From positions 1 to 64,000 of the forward strand of contig CAJTQL010000008.1 in the NCBI GenBank assembly GCA_910578285.1: 64,000 nt of DNA, in the 5' to 3' direction. The notes under the pieces are model-generated. The model saw only the letters and a list, made by a program, of their open reading frames with translations, had not been told where the DNA came from and made no database searches. Position numbers and translations under genes: made by a program. This DNA is from an uncultured Helicobacteraceae bacterium. Lineage in GTDB: Bacteria; Campylobacterota; Campylobacteria; Campylobacterales; Helicobacteraceae. Every line of letters begins with the position of its first letter. Position 1 is the stretch's first letter. Below are positions 8,187-17,476 of the stretch, one piece after another.

Positions 8187-8975
8187 TTATTCACTCCTTG
8201 TTAATTCTGCTTGGATTGCCTCTATAAATACTGCCGCATAGGGCTTTTGCTTGGGAATCTTTTCTTGCAGATTCTGCAAACATGCGCGATAATGTGCAAG
8301 CCCAAACTGCCCACAAAGCAATTGCCATTTCAAAAACAACCAATAGGTGTTGAGCACATCAGATTCACAATAAGTGTTAATTTCACTCATTCTACCCTCT
8401 GCATAGAGACGATAGACCTCATCGCCATGCACATCAAACTTGCCGGGCAGATGGCATGCACATGCGATATTATGCAGTTTTAGCCCACGTGTTGCTGCGC
8501 CAAAATGCCCCAAAGAATCGAACAAATCAAGATGAAAACGTTCACTAAAACGTTGGCGATAGTTTTCCCATTTGTCTTTGCCCACACTGGGATTCATAGT
8601 CTCAAAATATGCCTCTGCTTGCAGGTTGTAGCGCATTGCGCGCAAAAGTAATATGGGCATATCAAACCCTCTGCCATTAAAGCTCACCAAACGTGGCTGT
8701 TTTTGCAAATAGGTGAGGAACGCTTTGATAATCTCGCGCTCACCCTTACCCTCTCCAAAGCAGCCCAAACTCAACATTATTCCATTAGGCTGTGCAATCA
8801 GCCCTGCAATAGTAATCACTTTATGGAAACAATGGGGCAAAAATGCGCTGCCACTTTGCTTTTCTGCTTGCGCAAAGGCTTGTTCGCATATGGTCAAAAA
8901 ATCGCCATGATAGCCATAAACACGACTCAAAAGTTCGACATCTGGAATCGTCTCGCAATCAAACACACAAATCAT
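8187..8975 (-). CDS. Predicted 3'-5' exonuclease related to the PolB proofreading domain
   Basis: 262 residues starting with MICVFDCETIPD, the Exo I motif (D6, E8) of DEDD exonucleases. LVSFNGRGFDMPIL is a typical Exo II segment, and YCESDVLNTYWLFLKW is Exo III. This is the stand-alone DNA_pol_B_exo2 type. It likely acts on single-stranded DNA or RNA ends; the substrate is unknown. The ATG overlaps the dapE stop (ATGA), so it is translationally coupled to dapE. Confidence 0.8.
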   Translation of the reverse strand: MICVFDCETIPDVELLSRVYGYHGDFLTICEQAFAQAEKQSGSAFLPHCFHKVITIAGLIAQPNGIMLSLGCFGEGKGEREIIKAFLTYLQKQPRLVSFNGRGFDMPILLLRAMRYNLQAEAYFETMNPSVGKDKWENYRQRFSERFHLDLFDSLGHFGAATRGLKLHNIACACHLPGKFDVHGDEVYRLYAEGRMSEINTYCESDVLNTYWLFLKWQLLCGQFGLAHYRACLQNLQEKIPKQKPYAAVFIEAIQAELTRSE

Positions 8976-10090
8976 TGCGCACCCCCAAACGCGCGAATCA
9001 CTTGCGCAAAAATGGCGACAAGCTCCTCAATTTCGCGCACATGCACACGCTCATCAACAGCATGGATTCTGTCATTGCACACCCCGCATTCCACGACATC
9101 AACACCAAAGGCGGCAAAATATTTCGCATCGCTCGTGCCGCCACCTGTCGAAAGAATCGGCGCATAACCTCTTTGTTGCAATACATCGCGCATAATCTGA
9201 ACCACTCTCGAATCAGGTTTGGTCAAAAAAGCAAATGAGCTCGCCTTCAGCTCGAGTTCATGGGGAATGTCGGTTAAGACATCTTCCAAATAGCTGCGCA
9301 ACGATTCTTTGGTCGTTTTTGTCGAATTGCGCACATTGAACATGATTTTGAGCTCGCTTGGCGTAATATTCACGGCTTCGAGCCCGCCGCGAATGTCGGT
9401 GATGACGATGCGAGAAGGCTCGAAATGCGAATCGCCACTATCAAGCTCCACGCCCGCAATCTTTTGTAGCAGCGGAGCGATTTTATCCACAGGATTATCG
9501 CATTTGGACGGATATGCCACATGCCCTTGAACACCCTTGATACGCAAGATTCCATTAATCGAGCCGCGTCTGCCGATTTTAATCGTGTCGCCCACCCACT
9601 CTTCGGCTGTGGGCTCGGCGACAATCGCATAATTAGGCAGCATATTGCGCGCCTTAAGATGTTTGAGCATTTCTTGTGTGCCATAAATCGCATCGCCCTC
9701 TTCATCACTTGTGAGCAACAACGAGATTCGCCCTTTGAAATGACAGAAATTATTCTCATTTCCAAGTGCTGCAACAAAAGCAGCAATCCCACCTTTCATA
9801 TCTTGTGTGCCGCGCCCATAGACGAAATCGCCGCTTTGTACCCCCGAAAAAGGCGCAACACTCCAGCCGCTGCCCGCGCTCACAACATCGATATGCCCAG
9901 CAAAACAAAGATGGATTGCATTAGGCGCGCCAAAATCGCGATAGCCAAAGAGATTATGCACTCCATTTTTTTCAAGCATTTCAAATGTAAAATCAGGCAA
10001 CAGCGCCTTGATGTCGGCAAAAATGCCTGATTCGTTTGGCGTGATGCTCTCTTTGCGCACAAGCATTTGCAAGATTTCTATGGCATTCAT
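8972..10090 (-). CDS. dapE: Succinyl-diaminopimelate desuccinylase
   Basis: Cleaves N-succinyl-LL-diaminopimelate in lysine and peptidoglycan precursor synthesis. M20 metallopeptidase of 372 residues. The metal ligands are H66 and D68 (FAGHIDVV), D97 (GRGTQDMKGG), E131 with catalytic E130 (SDEEGD), and a late His in DRIHAVDERVHV. The dimerisation insert GRRGSINGILRIKGVQGHVAYP is present. GGAGGA precedes the ATG. It directly follows cmoA and overlaps the exonuclease gene. Confidence 0.95.
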   Translation of the reverse strand: MNAIEILQMLVRKESITPNESGIFADIKALLPDFTFEMLEKNGVHNLFGYRDFGAPNAIHLCFAGHIDVVSAGSGWSVAPFSGVQSGDFVYGRGTQDMKGGIAAFVAALGNENNFCHFKGRISLLLTSDEEGDAIYGTQEMLKHLKARNMLPNYAIVAEPTAEEWVGDTIKIGRRGSINGILRIKGVQGHVAYPSKCDNPVDKIAPLLQKIAGVELDSGDSHFEPSRIVITDIRGGLEAVNITPSELKIMFNVRNSTKTTKESLRSYLEDVLTDIPHELELKASSFAFLTKPDSRVVQIMRDVLQQRGYAPILSTGGGTSDAKYFAAFGVDVVECGVCNDRIHAVDERVHVREIEELVAIFAQVIRAFGGAQ

Positions 10091-10813
10091 TTAGTCCTCC
10101 TTTAGTGCAACGATTGTCTGAAAATTAACCCATGCAAATAGAATCTGCATTGTCTGAAAGCCTGCATTTTCTAAGAGTGCGAGATTTTGTTCATGCGTGT
10201 TTGGAACAAGCACATTTTCGAGCGCCTCACGTTTTTTTGCAATCTCGCCTAGTGAATAGCCCTGTGCTTGTTTATAATGATGATACTGTTCGATAAAAGC
10301 TTCGTTTAAAAGGATATTTGTCGTGTAGATTTTTTCACTAAAAATGAGGATTCCATTTGGATTTAAGAAATCATAAATTTTTTTGAGCAAACCAAGGCGA
10401 TATTGGGGTGCGATGAATTGCAATGTATAGTTACATACAAAACAATCTGCTTGTTCAAAGGCATAGTCGAGCATGTCGGCACACACAAACTCGACATCGA
10501 CACCCAGTGCGTCTGCCTTGAGCCGAGCAAGTTTGAGCATATCGGGCGAATTATCAATCCCAACAAGCCGAATCTTGCGCCCTTGCGCACGAGCTTTTAG
10601 CGCAATTTGCAGCAAAAGGTTGCCTGTCGAGCTGCCCAAATCGACAAGCGAAGCGCCACTTGGCAAAAGCCGCAACACAAAATCGCTCACGAGCGGCAAC
10701 AAAGACGCATAGAACGGAATGCTGCGCTCAAGCATATCATCAAAAACAGCCGCAACCTGCGCATCAAAGCAAAAATGCTTGATGGTATGCGTCTTGAAAA
10801 GCTCATCTTTCAC
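10091..10813 (-). CDS. cmoA: Carboxy-S-adenosyl-L-methionine synthase
   Basis: Converts SAM plus prephenate to carboxy-SAM, used by CmoB to make cmo5U at the tRNA wobble position. 240 residues with the family opening HFCFDAQVAAVFDDMLERSIPFYASLL, SAM motif VDLGSSTGNLLL near 56-68 and GIDNSPDMLKLAR. The start is GTG at 10813, overlapping the ribF stop (GTGA) with GGAGAA upstream. CmoB is not in the window. Confidence 0.92.
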   Translation of the reverse strand: MKDELFKTHTIKHFCFDAQVAAVFDDMLERSIPFYASLLPLVSDFVLRLLPSGASLVDLGSSTGNLLLQIALKARAQGRKIRLVGIDNSPDMLKLARLKADALGVDVEFVCADMLDYAFEQADCFVCNYTLQFIAPQYRLGLLKKIYDFLNPNGILIFSEKIYTTNILLNEAFIEQYHHYKQAQGYSLGEIAKKREALENVLVPNTHEQNLALLENAGFQTMQILFAWVNFQTIVALKED

Positions 10814-11721
10814 GCATTCTCCTTGTAGAGCGGTAGGGTGGTTGCTTGGTGCAACAGGCGCGCGCTTTGCACATCGAGCTCGATTTGCGCGCGCAATTCC
10901 GATAAATCAGCAAAGGCACGATTGGCGCGCAAACGATGCAAAAAATACACAGACATTTTGCTAGGAATCTGTGATTCAATCAGATAGACACTCGCATTTT
11001 TGATAAAATCGGGCATTTCTTTTTCAGGAGCAAGCACATGTGTTTCGAATGCAAATTGATGGTCTGTGCTCAAGCGATTGCCCAAAAAACTAATGGAACG
11101 ATACAATAAACCACCAAGCCGCGTATATGTGAGATAAACGCCACTCTTTGGCTGCACAAAATCAAGCGCACAGACATTGAGTGTCGGGATTAATGTTTTT
11201 TTGCCAATCCCCTGCCCACGCACAATCTCGCCCTCTATGGCATAGCTTCGCCCCAAAAGCGCGTTTGCCTTTTCAATCTCCCCATTTTGCAGCAATGCAC
11301 GAATCGTGTCGGTATGAATCGGGCAACCATGATAGGAAACCTCGGGAATCACCACCACCTCACCATCAAACAGACAAGCAATGTCGTTTGCGCTACACTC
11401 ACGATTTTTGCCAAAATAAAAATCTTCTCCAACAACCACGCGTGAAAGACGCGGAAATTTGCGCCCAAGAAGGGCAAAAAAATCAGCGCCACTTAGATTG
11501 CGAATCGATTCCCATTGCACTTCAAAAAGAGAAAAAGGAATCATCTCTTGTTTCATCGAATCAGAACTTAAAATCTGCTTGGGGATTTTGACCACTAAAA
11601 CAGCGCCGCCTGCACCAAGAGCGGCGAAAAGTTTGCGGTGTGCTCGATGCAATCCATCAAATTTGCCAATCGCAATCGAGACGACATTGTCATCTTGAGA
11701 GATAGAGAAAAGATTCTGCAT
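10810..11721 (-). CDS. ribF: Bifunctional riboflavin kinase / FMN adenylyltransferase
   Basis: Makes FMN and then FAD from riboflavin. 303 residues. The N-terminal nucleotidyltransferase has GKFDGLHRAH (about 19-28) and VVGEDFYFG; the C-terminal kinase has GRSYAIEGEIVRGQGIGKKTLIPTLNV and GVYLTYTRLGG. The third motif position reads R-A-H where G-H is common. The ATG at 11721 follows AGGGAGGGGA. It lies inside the end of tlyA, a 32-nt overlap. A longer open frame upstream is only the antisense side of tlyA. Confidence 0.93.
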   Translation of the reverse strand: MQNLFSISQDDNVVSIAIGKFDGLHRAHRKLFAALGAGGAVLVVKIPKQILSSDSMKQEMIPFSLFEVQWESIRNLSGADFFALLGRKFPRLSRVVVGEDFYFGKNRECSANDIACLFDGEVVVIPEVSYHGCPIHTDTIRALLQNGEIEKANALLGRSYAIEGEIVRGQGIGKKTLIPTLNVCALDFVQPKSGVYLTYTRLGGLLYRSISFLGNRLSTDHQFAFETHVLAPEKEMPDFIKNASVYLIESQIPSKMSVYFLHRLRANRAFADLSELRAQIELDVQSARLLHQATTLPLYKENA

Positions 11722-12388
11722 TCCCCTCCCTTCCTGTAAACAAACATGCCTCAACACTGCGCAACACAAAACCAAGCGCTTGGCATTGCGCACAAACAGC
11801 ATGCAGCGCCTGCTCAATGCACACATTGTCAAGCACGACACCCTTTTTGCTCCGTTTTGCCGCTCTGCCAACCTCGAATTGCGGCTTAAACAACACAATC
11901 GCTTCACCCGCACACAGCCGCGCGATTGAGGGCAAGATATGCGCGAGCGACACAAACGAAACATCGCATGTGATGAGCGGAAACGGGGCAGACTGAAAAT
12001 CGCGAATGTCTGTTTGCTCGAACACATGCACGCGCGAATCAGCACGGATTTTACGATGTAGCTGCGCACTACCAACATCGACACATACGACTTCCTGCGC
12101 GCCCTTTTGCAACAAAACTTGGGCAAACCCTCCCGTGCTGCTGCCGATGTCGAGCACCTGTGTTGGGACGATGTCAGGATGGCTGTCAAGAAAACCAAGC
12201 AGCTTGTATGCACCGCGCCCCACAAAATCATCAACAGATTCGAGCACAACATGCGAATCTTCGCTCACAATCTGCGAGGCTTTGCGCGCAATGTGCCCAT
12301 CGACACGTACATTGCCGCGCGCAATCCAGTTTTGCGCCTTCTCGCGGCTCATATTATATCGCGAAGCAATCGCTCTATCCAGCCGCAC
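11690..12388 (-). CDS. tlyA: TlyA-type rRNA 2'-O-methyltransferase (haemolysin A family)
   Basis: 232 residues. Residues 1-60 are an S4 RNA-binding domain (MRLDRAIASRYNMSREKAQNWIARGNV), followed by an FtsJ-type methyltransferase with VLDIGSSTGGFAQVLLQKGA and the catalytic K-D-K-E pattern. TlyA family members methylate 16S or 23S rRNA ribose and affect capreomycin sensitivity in other bacteria; haemolysis is a historical label. The start is GTG at 12388 after AGGAGGG. It overlaps ribF by 32 nt. Confidence 0.9.
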   Translation of the reverse strand: MRLDRAIASRYNMSREKAQNWIARGNVRVDGHIARKASQIVSEDSHVVLESVDDFVGRGAYKLLGFLDSHPDIVPTQVLDIGSSTGGFAQVLLQKGAQEVVCVDVGSAQLHRKIRADSRVHVFEQTDIRDFQSAPFPLITCDVSFVSLAHILPSIARLCAGEAIVLFKPQFEVGRAAKRSKKGVVLDNVCIEQALHAVCAQCQALGFVLRSVEACLFTGREGNAESFLYLSR

Positions 12389-12396
12389 ACACCCTC

Positions 12397-12945
12397 CTAG
12401 AATCTCTTCAGAACTTCTTCTGCTTTGCTTGGTGCAAAGCGCAATGTAACGCGCTCAAGCCCTTCGCGCAAAACTTCAAGCTGCATGATGGGGGCATAGG
12501 GACGCTCAAAAAAAACAAGAAAATATTCACCCCATGGTGAGATATGGGGGATATTGTGGGCAATCAGCTCATCGCGATTGAGTCGTATGATGTCTCGCGG
12601 AGGCATGCCATCGAGCAACAATGTGTAGATGGGATTAAAAAGCCCACGTTTGTCAGGGTCGCTCGAATCTTGCGAGATAAAAATATCAATCAAAAACACA
12701 GTGGCATCGTTTGGCGGGAATTTCTCGGGAGACACAAGATTGAGATTTGTTGCCAAGATGACGGCTTCTGTGCGCAACTGATTGAGAATCTCAACCTTGC
12801 GCGTTGCGCTCATGTAGACTTCTGTATGTTCATCATTGCGCAATGCTTCTTGATAGAGCTGACAACCGACAAATGATATTGCAAAGAATGTTGCGATGAT
12901 TGCTGCGTGCAAAAAAACGCGCCATTTGTGCCAAATCCGCATCAT
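12397..12945 (-). CDS. Single-pass membrane protein of unknown function
   Basis: 182 residues with one N-terminal hydrophobic segment (about 10-28, HAAIIATFFAISFVGC) and a hydrophilic remainder with PPRDIIRLNRDELIAHNIP and WGEYFLVFFE. The GC after the hydrophobic run could be a poor lipobox, but a membrane anchor is more likely. No domain recognised. It overlaps the end of ugd by 4 nt and lies 8 nt before tlyA, so it is in the same transcription unit. Confidence 0.6.
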   Translation of the reverse strand: MMRIWHKWRVFLHAAIIATFFAISFVGCQLYQEALRNDEHTEVYMSATRKVEILNQLRTEAVILATNLNLVSPEKFPPNDATVFLIDIFISQDSSDPDKRGLFNPIYTLLLDGMPPRDIIRLNRDELIAHNIPHISPWGEYFLVFFERPYAPIMQLEVLREGLERVTLRFAPSKAEEVLKRF

Positions 12946-14285
12946 TGATTCTGCTCCACGAGACTCTCTCGCACGCCAATTTGATAATACGAAATGCCAA
13001 AACGTTTGAGCTTTTGAGCACTGAATTGATTGCGTCCATCAAAAATCACCGGGTCATTGAGTCGTTCCTTAATCTCGAAAAAATCAGGGCTGCGAAACTC
13101 CTGCCATTCTGTGAGCAAGACAAGTGCTGAAGCGCCATTGAGTACATCATATTTATTGTCCTTATAATTAATCTTGCAATCTTTGAGATAGAATGTGCGC
13201 GCCTGCTCCATTGCCTTGGGGTCATACGCTGCTACGCGTGCGCCTGCACCAAGCAGTGCGCGAATGACTTCAATCGAGGTTGCCTCGCGCATATCGTCTG
13301 TGCCCGGCTTAAAGCTAAGCCCCCAGATTCCAAACAAAAGCCCAGAGAGATTCCCAAAATGCGCTTTGATTTTATCAAAAATCACGCGCTTTTGAGCGCT
13401 GTTTGTCTCACGTGTCGCGCTGATGAGCCGCGAAGGAACACCGCAATCGGCAGCGATTTTTTCGAGTGCTTTGACATCTTTGGGAAAGCAGCTCCCGCCA
13501 TAGCCGCAACCAGGGTAGATGAAGCTATACCCAATCCGATTGTCGCTGCCAATCCCAATGCGCACCTCATTCACGTCTGCGCCCACAGCCTCGCAAATGT
13601 TTGCGATCTCATTGATAAAGCTAATTTTGAGCGCCAACATCGCATTTGCAGCGTATTTTGTCATCTCGGCGCTTGGCACACTCATTTCAATCAATCGGTC
13701 GTGGTTACGGATAAACGGCGCATAGACTTCACGCATGAGTGCAAACGAATCCTCGCTATCCGCGCCCACAACGATTCTATCGGGACGCATAAAATCATTA
13801 ATCGCCGCACCTTCTTTGAGAAACTCGGGGTTGCTCACAACCTCAAAGGCGAGATTCTTGCCACGTTTGCGCAGTTCTTCGCTGATGGTTGCGCGCACGC
13901 GCTCCGCCGTGCCGATAGGCACAGTTGATTTGTTCACAACAACAAGCGGGGATTCCATTTGTTGCCCAATCTCGCGCGCCACAGCCAGCACAGCACCCAA
14001 ATCGGCTCCGCCATCTTCGCCCATTGGCGTCCCCACAGCGATAAACAAAACTTCACAACGGCGCAACCCCTCGCACAATGCGGTTGCAAAAAAGATTTGC
14101 TCGCGCTTTTGATTGCGCACAATCATCTCTTTGAGCCCGGGCTCATAGATTGGAATCTCGGCTCTTTGCAGCGCAGCAATTTTGCGCGCATCGTTGTCGA
14201 TACATACAACCCGATTGCCTACTTCGGCAAAACACGCGCCGCTCACGAGCCCCACATAGCCACTACCCACAATCGTAATATTCAT
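12942..14285 (-). CDS. ugd: UDP-glucose 6-dehydrogenase
   Basis: Oxidises UDP-glucose to UDP-glucuronate with two NAD+. 447 residues with Rossmann motif GSGYVGLVSG (7-16), NKSTVPIGT, SNPEFLKEGAAINDF and catalytic C266 in GCGYGGSCFPKD. The sequence is closer to Ugd than to UDP-GlcNAc dehydrogenase (WecC/WbpA), so I do not count it as the first step of the WbpB/D/E pathway found elsewhere in the window, though specificity cannot be proven by eye. A promoter candidate lies at 14307-14312. Confidence 0.92.
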   Translation of the reverse strand: MNITIVGSGYVGLVSGACFAEVGNRVVCIDNDARKIAALQRAEIPIYEPGLKEMIVRNQKREQIFFATALCEGLRRCEVLFIAVGTPMGEDGGADLGAVLAVAREIGQQMESPLVVVNKSTVPIGTAERVRATISEELRKRGKNLAFEVVSNPEFLKEGAAINDFMRPDRIVVGADSEDSFALMREVYAPFIRNHDRLIEMSVPSAEMTKYAANAMLALKISFINEIANICEAVGADVNEVRIGIGSDNRIGYSFIYPGCGYGGSCFPKDVKALEKIAADCGVPSRLISATRETNSAQKRVIFDKIKAHFGNLSGLLFGIWGLSFKPGTDDMREATSIEVIRALLGAGARVAAYDPKAMEQARTFYLKDCKINYKDNKYDVLNGASALVLLTEWQEFRSPDFFEIKERLNDPVIFDGRNQFSAQKLKRFGISYYQIGVRESLVEQNQ

Positions 14286-14306
14286 GTACTATCCATTTTT
14301 GGTGTT

Positions 14307-14312
14307 ATTATA
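14307..14312 (-). promoter_or_regulatory. Extended -10 promoter for ugd
   Basis: TGTTATAAT on the minus strand, 22 nt before the ugd ATG. It would give a short leader. Confidence 0.5.
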
Positions 14313-14349
14313 ACATAATTATATACATCTCCATTCATCAAATCATGCA

Positions 14350-14410
14350 GCGGACTTTAGTCGCACCTCCAATTGACGTCATTGCGAACAAAACGAATCA
14401 ATCCACAATA
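14350..14410. repeat. Repeat remnants (families C and A) between ugd and the outer-membrane protein gene
   Basis: AGTCGCACCTCC (family C, inverted) is followed by TCATTGCGAACAAAACGAATCAATCC (a half copy of family A). The rest of the 14286-14586 spacer is AT-rich promoter DNA without an evident gene. Confidence 0.5.
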
Positions 14411-14548
14411 TTGGGCAACACAGAAACAATTCGAGCAAGCAGAATCGCTGTTACTTCGGATTCTAAGCAATCATCAAAACATATTCACACAAAGTGCAAT
14501 ACAATCTAATATTTTACAATTCATTAACTTTTATTGCGTATTTATAGA

Positions 14549-14554
14549 TTATAA
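14549..14554 (+). promoter_or_regulatory. Candidate -10 for the outer-membrane protein gene at 14587
   Basis: TATAAT in AT-rich DNA, 33 nt before the ATG, ahead of the ribosome site AAAAGGAG. Confidence 0.5.
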
Positions 14555-14586
14555 TAGCAGTTATAAAACAATCAAAAGGAGAAACA

Positions 14587-15411
14587 ATGAAGTTTTCAAA
14601 ATTTGTCGGCATATTATCATTGTCGGCTTGTATGTTTGCTGCAGAGCAAACTATGCAATCCATTCCCTTTGTCATTGCAAACCCAAGCCTTGGCTTTGGC
14701 TTTCGCAACACGGCGCAATGGGCAGGGAACGACAAGCACAGCGGCTCGCAGCTTGTCTATGAGCTTGGTGGCGATTTGGCGTTTCGGCGCGACCTCAAGG
14801 TGAATCTGTCATACAGCAGTACGGGCGATAGAAAAATCTATCCAAACAATTTCCCTTCTCTTTCAGAAATTGATGATTTCCCGCGCGAAGGACAGACACA
14901 CGATTCGATGTCTGACCTAAGAATTGGCATTGGATACAATCTTTTGAGCTTAACAAACAGCAATAACCACCTTCTTTTTCTCAATGCGCATTGGATTACG
15001 CGCAATGTCGAAAAAGACTGGGTTTACCGCCACATTGCGTGGAGCTATGAGCTTGTCTCAATCGGGCTTGAGGGCGAAAGCTATATTCCACAAACACCGG
15101 GCTTTCTTGGGCTTATCACAGGCTCTGGTTCGTCATTGATGTATGGCGCGAGCTATAAATTCCCGATAAAAAGCACTGGGGTTCATGGATTCGATGGATT
15201 GCGCTATCAGATTCGTGGCTATGAATCCGAAGCATATCTCGGATTTTCACGAAATGTTGGAGGAAATTTGGATATTTTTGCAAAAATTGCGTTTGGAATA
15301 TCGAGATATGGCGAGCATATCCAATACACACCATCAACAAAAACCAAAAGCCATTACACCACCGTGCAGTTTGGGATTCGCGGCAATCCGTTTTATTATT
15401 TGAAACATTAA
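14587..15411 (+). CDS. Predicted outer-membrane beta-barrel protein
   Basis: 274 residues with signal peptide MKFSKFVGILSLSACMFAAEQ. The mature part is rich in alternating polar and aromatic strands (DLRIGIGYNLLS, HLLFLNAHWITR, IFAKIAFGISRYGEHIQYTP). Neither the lipobox nor the terminal Phe is convincing: it ends in YYLKH. It probably forms a membrane barrel, and in style resembles the two proteins at 16667 and 17477. Function unknown. AAGGAG lies 5 nt before the ATG. Confidence 0.6.
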   Translation: MKFSKFVGILSLSACMFAAEQTMQSIPFVIANPSLGFGFRNTAQWAGNDKHSGSQLVYELGGDLAFRRDLKVNLSYSSTGDRKIYPNNFPSLSEIDDFPREGQTHDSMSDLRIGIGYNLLSLTNSNNHLLFLNAHWITRNVEKDWVYRHIAWSYELVSIGLEGESYIPQTPGFLGLITGSGSSLMYGASYKFPIKSTGVHGFDGLRYQIRGYESEAYLGFSRNVGGNLDIFAKIAFGISRYGEHIQYTPSTKTKSHYTTVQFGIRGNPFYYLKH

Positions 15412-15816
15412 CATTGCAAAAACTCTGACTTGCAGTGGTGTAAGGAAAGATTCCAATTGTCATTGCGAGGGCTTGCGCGCAAGCAACATCAAATGTTCAA
15501 AGGCATTTGATTGCGAGAGCGCGCCCTGCAATGGCGGAATCTTGCCTATCGAGCCTGCCCCCATTTTGTCTGTTGAGCGATAACGTTGCATCTCTTTAGT
15601 TTCCCTATTATTCGGGCTTTTTCGCCCGTTTGCAGACTTTAGAATGATAAATGAGCCCATGATGAGGGCTCACTCGAAGCGAACGCGGTATATTAAAGAC
15701 ATTTGGTTGCTATGGATTTTGCCGAAACACTATTTCAAGAATCATTCTAGTTTTTTATCTCAAAGCTTTCTATAAGTCAAGAATAGTTATCATGTCTTAT
15801 TTCAAAAGGAGCTCCA
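15412..15816. other. 405-bp spacer with two stem-loops and repeat fragments
   Basis: It holds a fragment of repeat A near 15458, the stem-loop CGGGC-TTTTTC-GCCCG at 15613-15628 and the perfect 7-bp stem TGAGCCC/GGGCTCA at 15652-15672. A 66-codon minus-strand frame (15460-15660) covers most of it but has no clear ribosome site or family. A small RNA is possible; nothing firm can be called. Confidence 0.35.
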
Positions 15817-16551
15817 ATGTTGACTACTCCCATGCTAGACACTCTACAAAAAACTGCTAATCTCCCGCTTGTGCGGATTGAACGCGAAAATTTTCTCAAA
15901 GACACATTCCGAGAATACAACTCACTTTTGCCCACAATCATTGACAGCGGTGCTTTCAAGGCTGGGATTCCTCACTGTGTGATTCAGCAAAAAGCGCTTG
16001 CTATCATCGATTATGAAGCTTCAAAGGCTGGATTGATTTCGTTTGCAACAGGAATCCCGGGGGGAATGGCGATATTTGGGACAGTTCCTGCTGATATTTT
16101 GCAATTTATGGCACATGCGCTGCGCATTGCCCAAAAACTGGCATTTTTATCGGGTATGCCAAAAGACTATGAGAACAATGAGCAGCGCACACGCGATATA
16201 CAACTTTTTATGCTCTATCTTGGCGTGATGTTTGGCAGCAGCGTGGCAAACACAGCATTGCTCAAATTGTGCCGAAGCATTGAAAATGCGGCGATTCAAA
16301 CACTGCCTCAAAGCATGCTTGTGCAGATTCTAGGATATGATGTCATCAAAAATATTTTAAATTTTGTAGGTGTGCAGCTTTCAAAAGAAAATTTTGCAAA
16401 GGGAATCTCAAAAATTATCCCCATTATTGGTGGTCTCGCTGCAGGAACACTGACATTTATAAGTCTCAAAAAAATGTCGCTGCGACTTTACAGACAGCTC
16501 GCAAAAGGGCAGCAATGCCCCTCGCTCTCGCTGCCGATGAATCCTCAATGA
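15817..16551 (+). CDS. EcsC-like family protein
   Basis: 244 residues without a signal peptide. Residues 60-110 carry the conserved core of this group: YEASKAGLISFATGIPGGMAI, then GTVPADILQFMAHALRIAQKLAFLSG. Hydrophobic stretches near 200-215 (IIPIIGGLAAGTLTFISL) suggest membrane association. I assign it to EcsC-related proteins by that core; the biochemical role is unknown. AAAGGAG precedes the ATG. It stands alone between repeat-bearing spacers. Confidence 0.55.
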   Translation: MLTTPMLDTLQKTANLPLVRIERENFLKDTFREYNSLLPTIIDSGAFKAGIPHCVIQQKALAIIDYEASKAGLISFATGIPGGMAIFGTVPADILQFMAHALRIAQKLAFLSGMPKDYENNEQRTRDIQLFMLYLGVMFGSSVANTALLKLCRSIENAAIQTLPQSMLVQILGYDVIKNILNFVGVQLSKENFAKGISKIIPIIGGLAAGTLTFISLKKMSLRLYRQLAKGQQCPSLSLPMNPQ

Positions 16552-16603
16552 TTCCAATTTACGTCAACGTGTTGAATGTTTTCAACGTATCGAGCATTCA
16601 AGA

Positions 16604-16650
16604 ATCGTTGATTACCACAAATCTATCACCTCTCGCAATGACGAGCGGAA
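16604..16650. repeat. Repeat family A fragment
   Basis: GAATCGTTGATTACC followed by CTCTCGCAATGACGA, the right half of the family A palindrome. It lies between convergent genes. Confidence 0.5.
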
Positions 16651-16666
16651 TGCAATCGAATCGCTA

Positions 16667-17467
16667 TTAAAAATTCCATCCATATTGCAGATAGATGCTT
16701 AAGGTGAAATTTCGTGGTTCGATGAATTGTGCTCGCCTGCCCAAATGCGTTGTTGTGGGTTCACTGCGTGTGGATTCATCGATTTTCCAATAATCCACGA
16801 TGAATCGCGTAAAATTTGTTGAATCGCTATTTTGTTTTTTCCAACCAAAGCTTGCCTTGAAACCAAAGCCCTTGTCTTGCCGCGCAAACAAATCAACATC
16901 GGCGATTCCAAGAGATGAAATTGTCGTTGTGTGTCTGCCTTCAATCAAATGCTTGTAGCCAAGCAGATATGTCCAAGCAAATGAGGGTGTGCTGCGAATC
17001 TCGCCCTCGAGCTCGATGGGCACATAGAGATAGCCTTGCTTACGGTCATAACTCGAGCTAAAGTAAAAGAGCTGCCAATATGCGATGCCGCTTTGCACAA
17101 ATAAATCCATCGAATCGCTAAAAAAGAGCAAATCCAATCCAATTTTTGCCTGTCCATCGAAAATTTGGCTTGCAGAGAAGCTGCGCAATTTTCTTTCTTG
17201 CCCATCACCGTTTTCTCTGAGTTCGAGAATTGCTCCGTTATAGCGCCCAAAAGCAACAAAAACATTCCCAACACCTTCGGTTTTGATGAAATGATGGCGA
17301 TAGCCCAGCTTGGCATTGAGATTGAGTAATAAATCATCGGTGTTCATGACTTGTGGTTCGTCATAGCGGTAATAGCCAATCCCTGCGCCCACCTCGCTAA
17401 AGAATCCATTCTGACTTTCGGCAAACATTGCGCCTAGTAATGTAAAGATGACAAATATTTTTTTCAT
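16667..17467 (-). CDS. Predicted outer-membrane beta-barrel protein
   Basis: 266 residues with signal peptide MKKIFVIFTLLGAMFAES. It ends in LSIYLQYGWNF, with the C-terminal Phe and alternating hydrophobics expected of a BamA-inserted barrel. Strands such as GYRHHFIKTEGVGNVFVAFGRY fit. It starts 9 nt after the stop of the gene at 17477-18349, so the two are probably co-transcribed. Substrate or role unknown. Confidence 0.62.
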   Translation of the reverse strand: MKKIFVIFTLLGAMFAESQNGFFSEVGAGIGYYRYDEPQVMNTDDLLLNLNAKLGYRHHFIKTEGVGNVFVAFGRYNGAILELRENGDGQERKLRSFSASQIFDGQAKIGLDLLFFSDSMDLFVQSGIAYWQLFYFSSSYDRKQGYLYVPIELEGEIRSTPSFAWTYLLGYKHLIEGRHTTTISSLGIADVDLFARQDKGFGFKASFGWKKQNSDSTNFTRFIVDYWKIDESTRSEPTTTHLGRRAQFIEPRNFTLSIYLQYGWNF

Positions 17468-17476
17468 TGTTTTCTC

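Noticed and set aside
11722..12252. Apparent N-terminal extension of ribF
   Set aside because: This segment lies antiparallel in frame to tlyA on the same strand and encodes Arg/Cys-rich shadow sequence; the ATG at 11721 has a strong ribosome site.
12942..14285. UDP-GlcNAc 6-dehydrogenase (WbpA) as first step for WbpB
   Set aside because: Motifs and length look like UDP-glucose dehydrogenase; specificity left as Ugd.
15460..15660. 66-codon minus-strand frame
   Set aside because: No ribosome site or known family, and it crosses a repeat and two hairpins. Not called as a gene.
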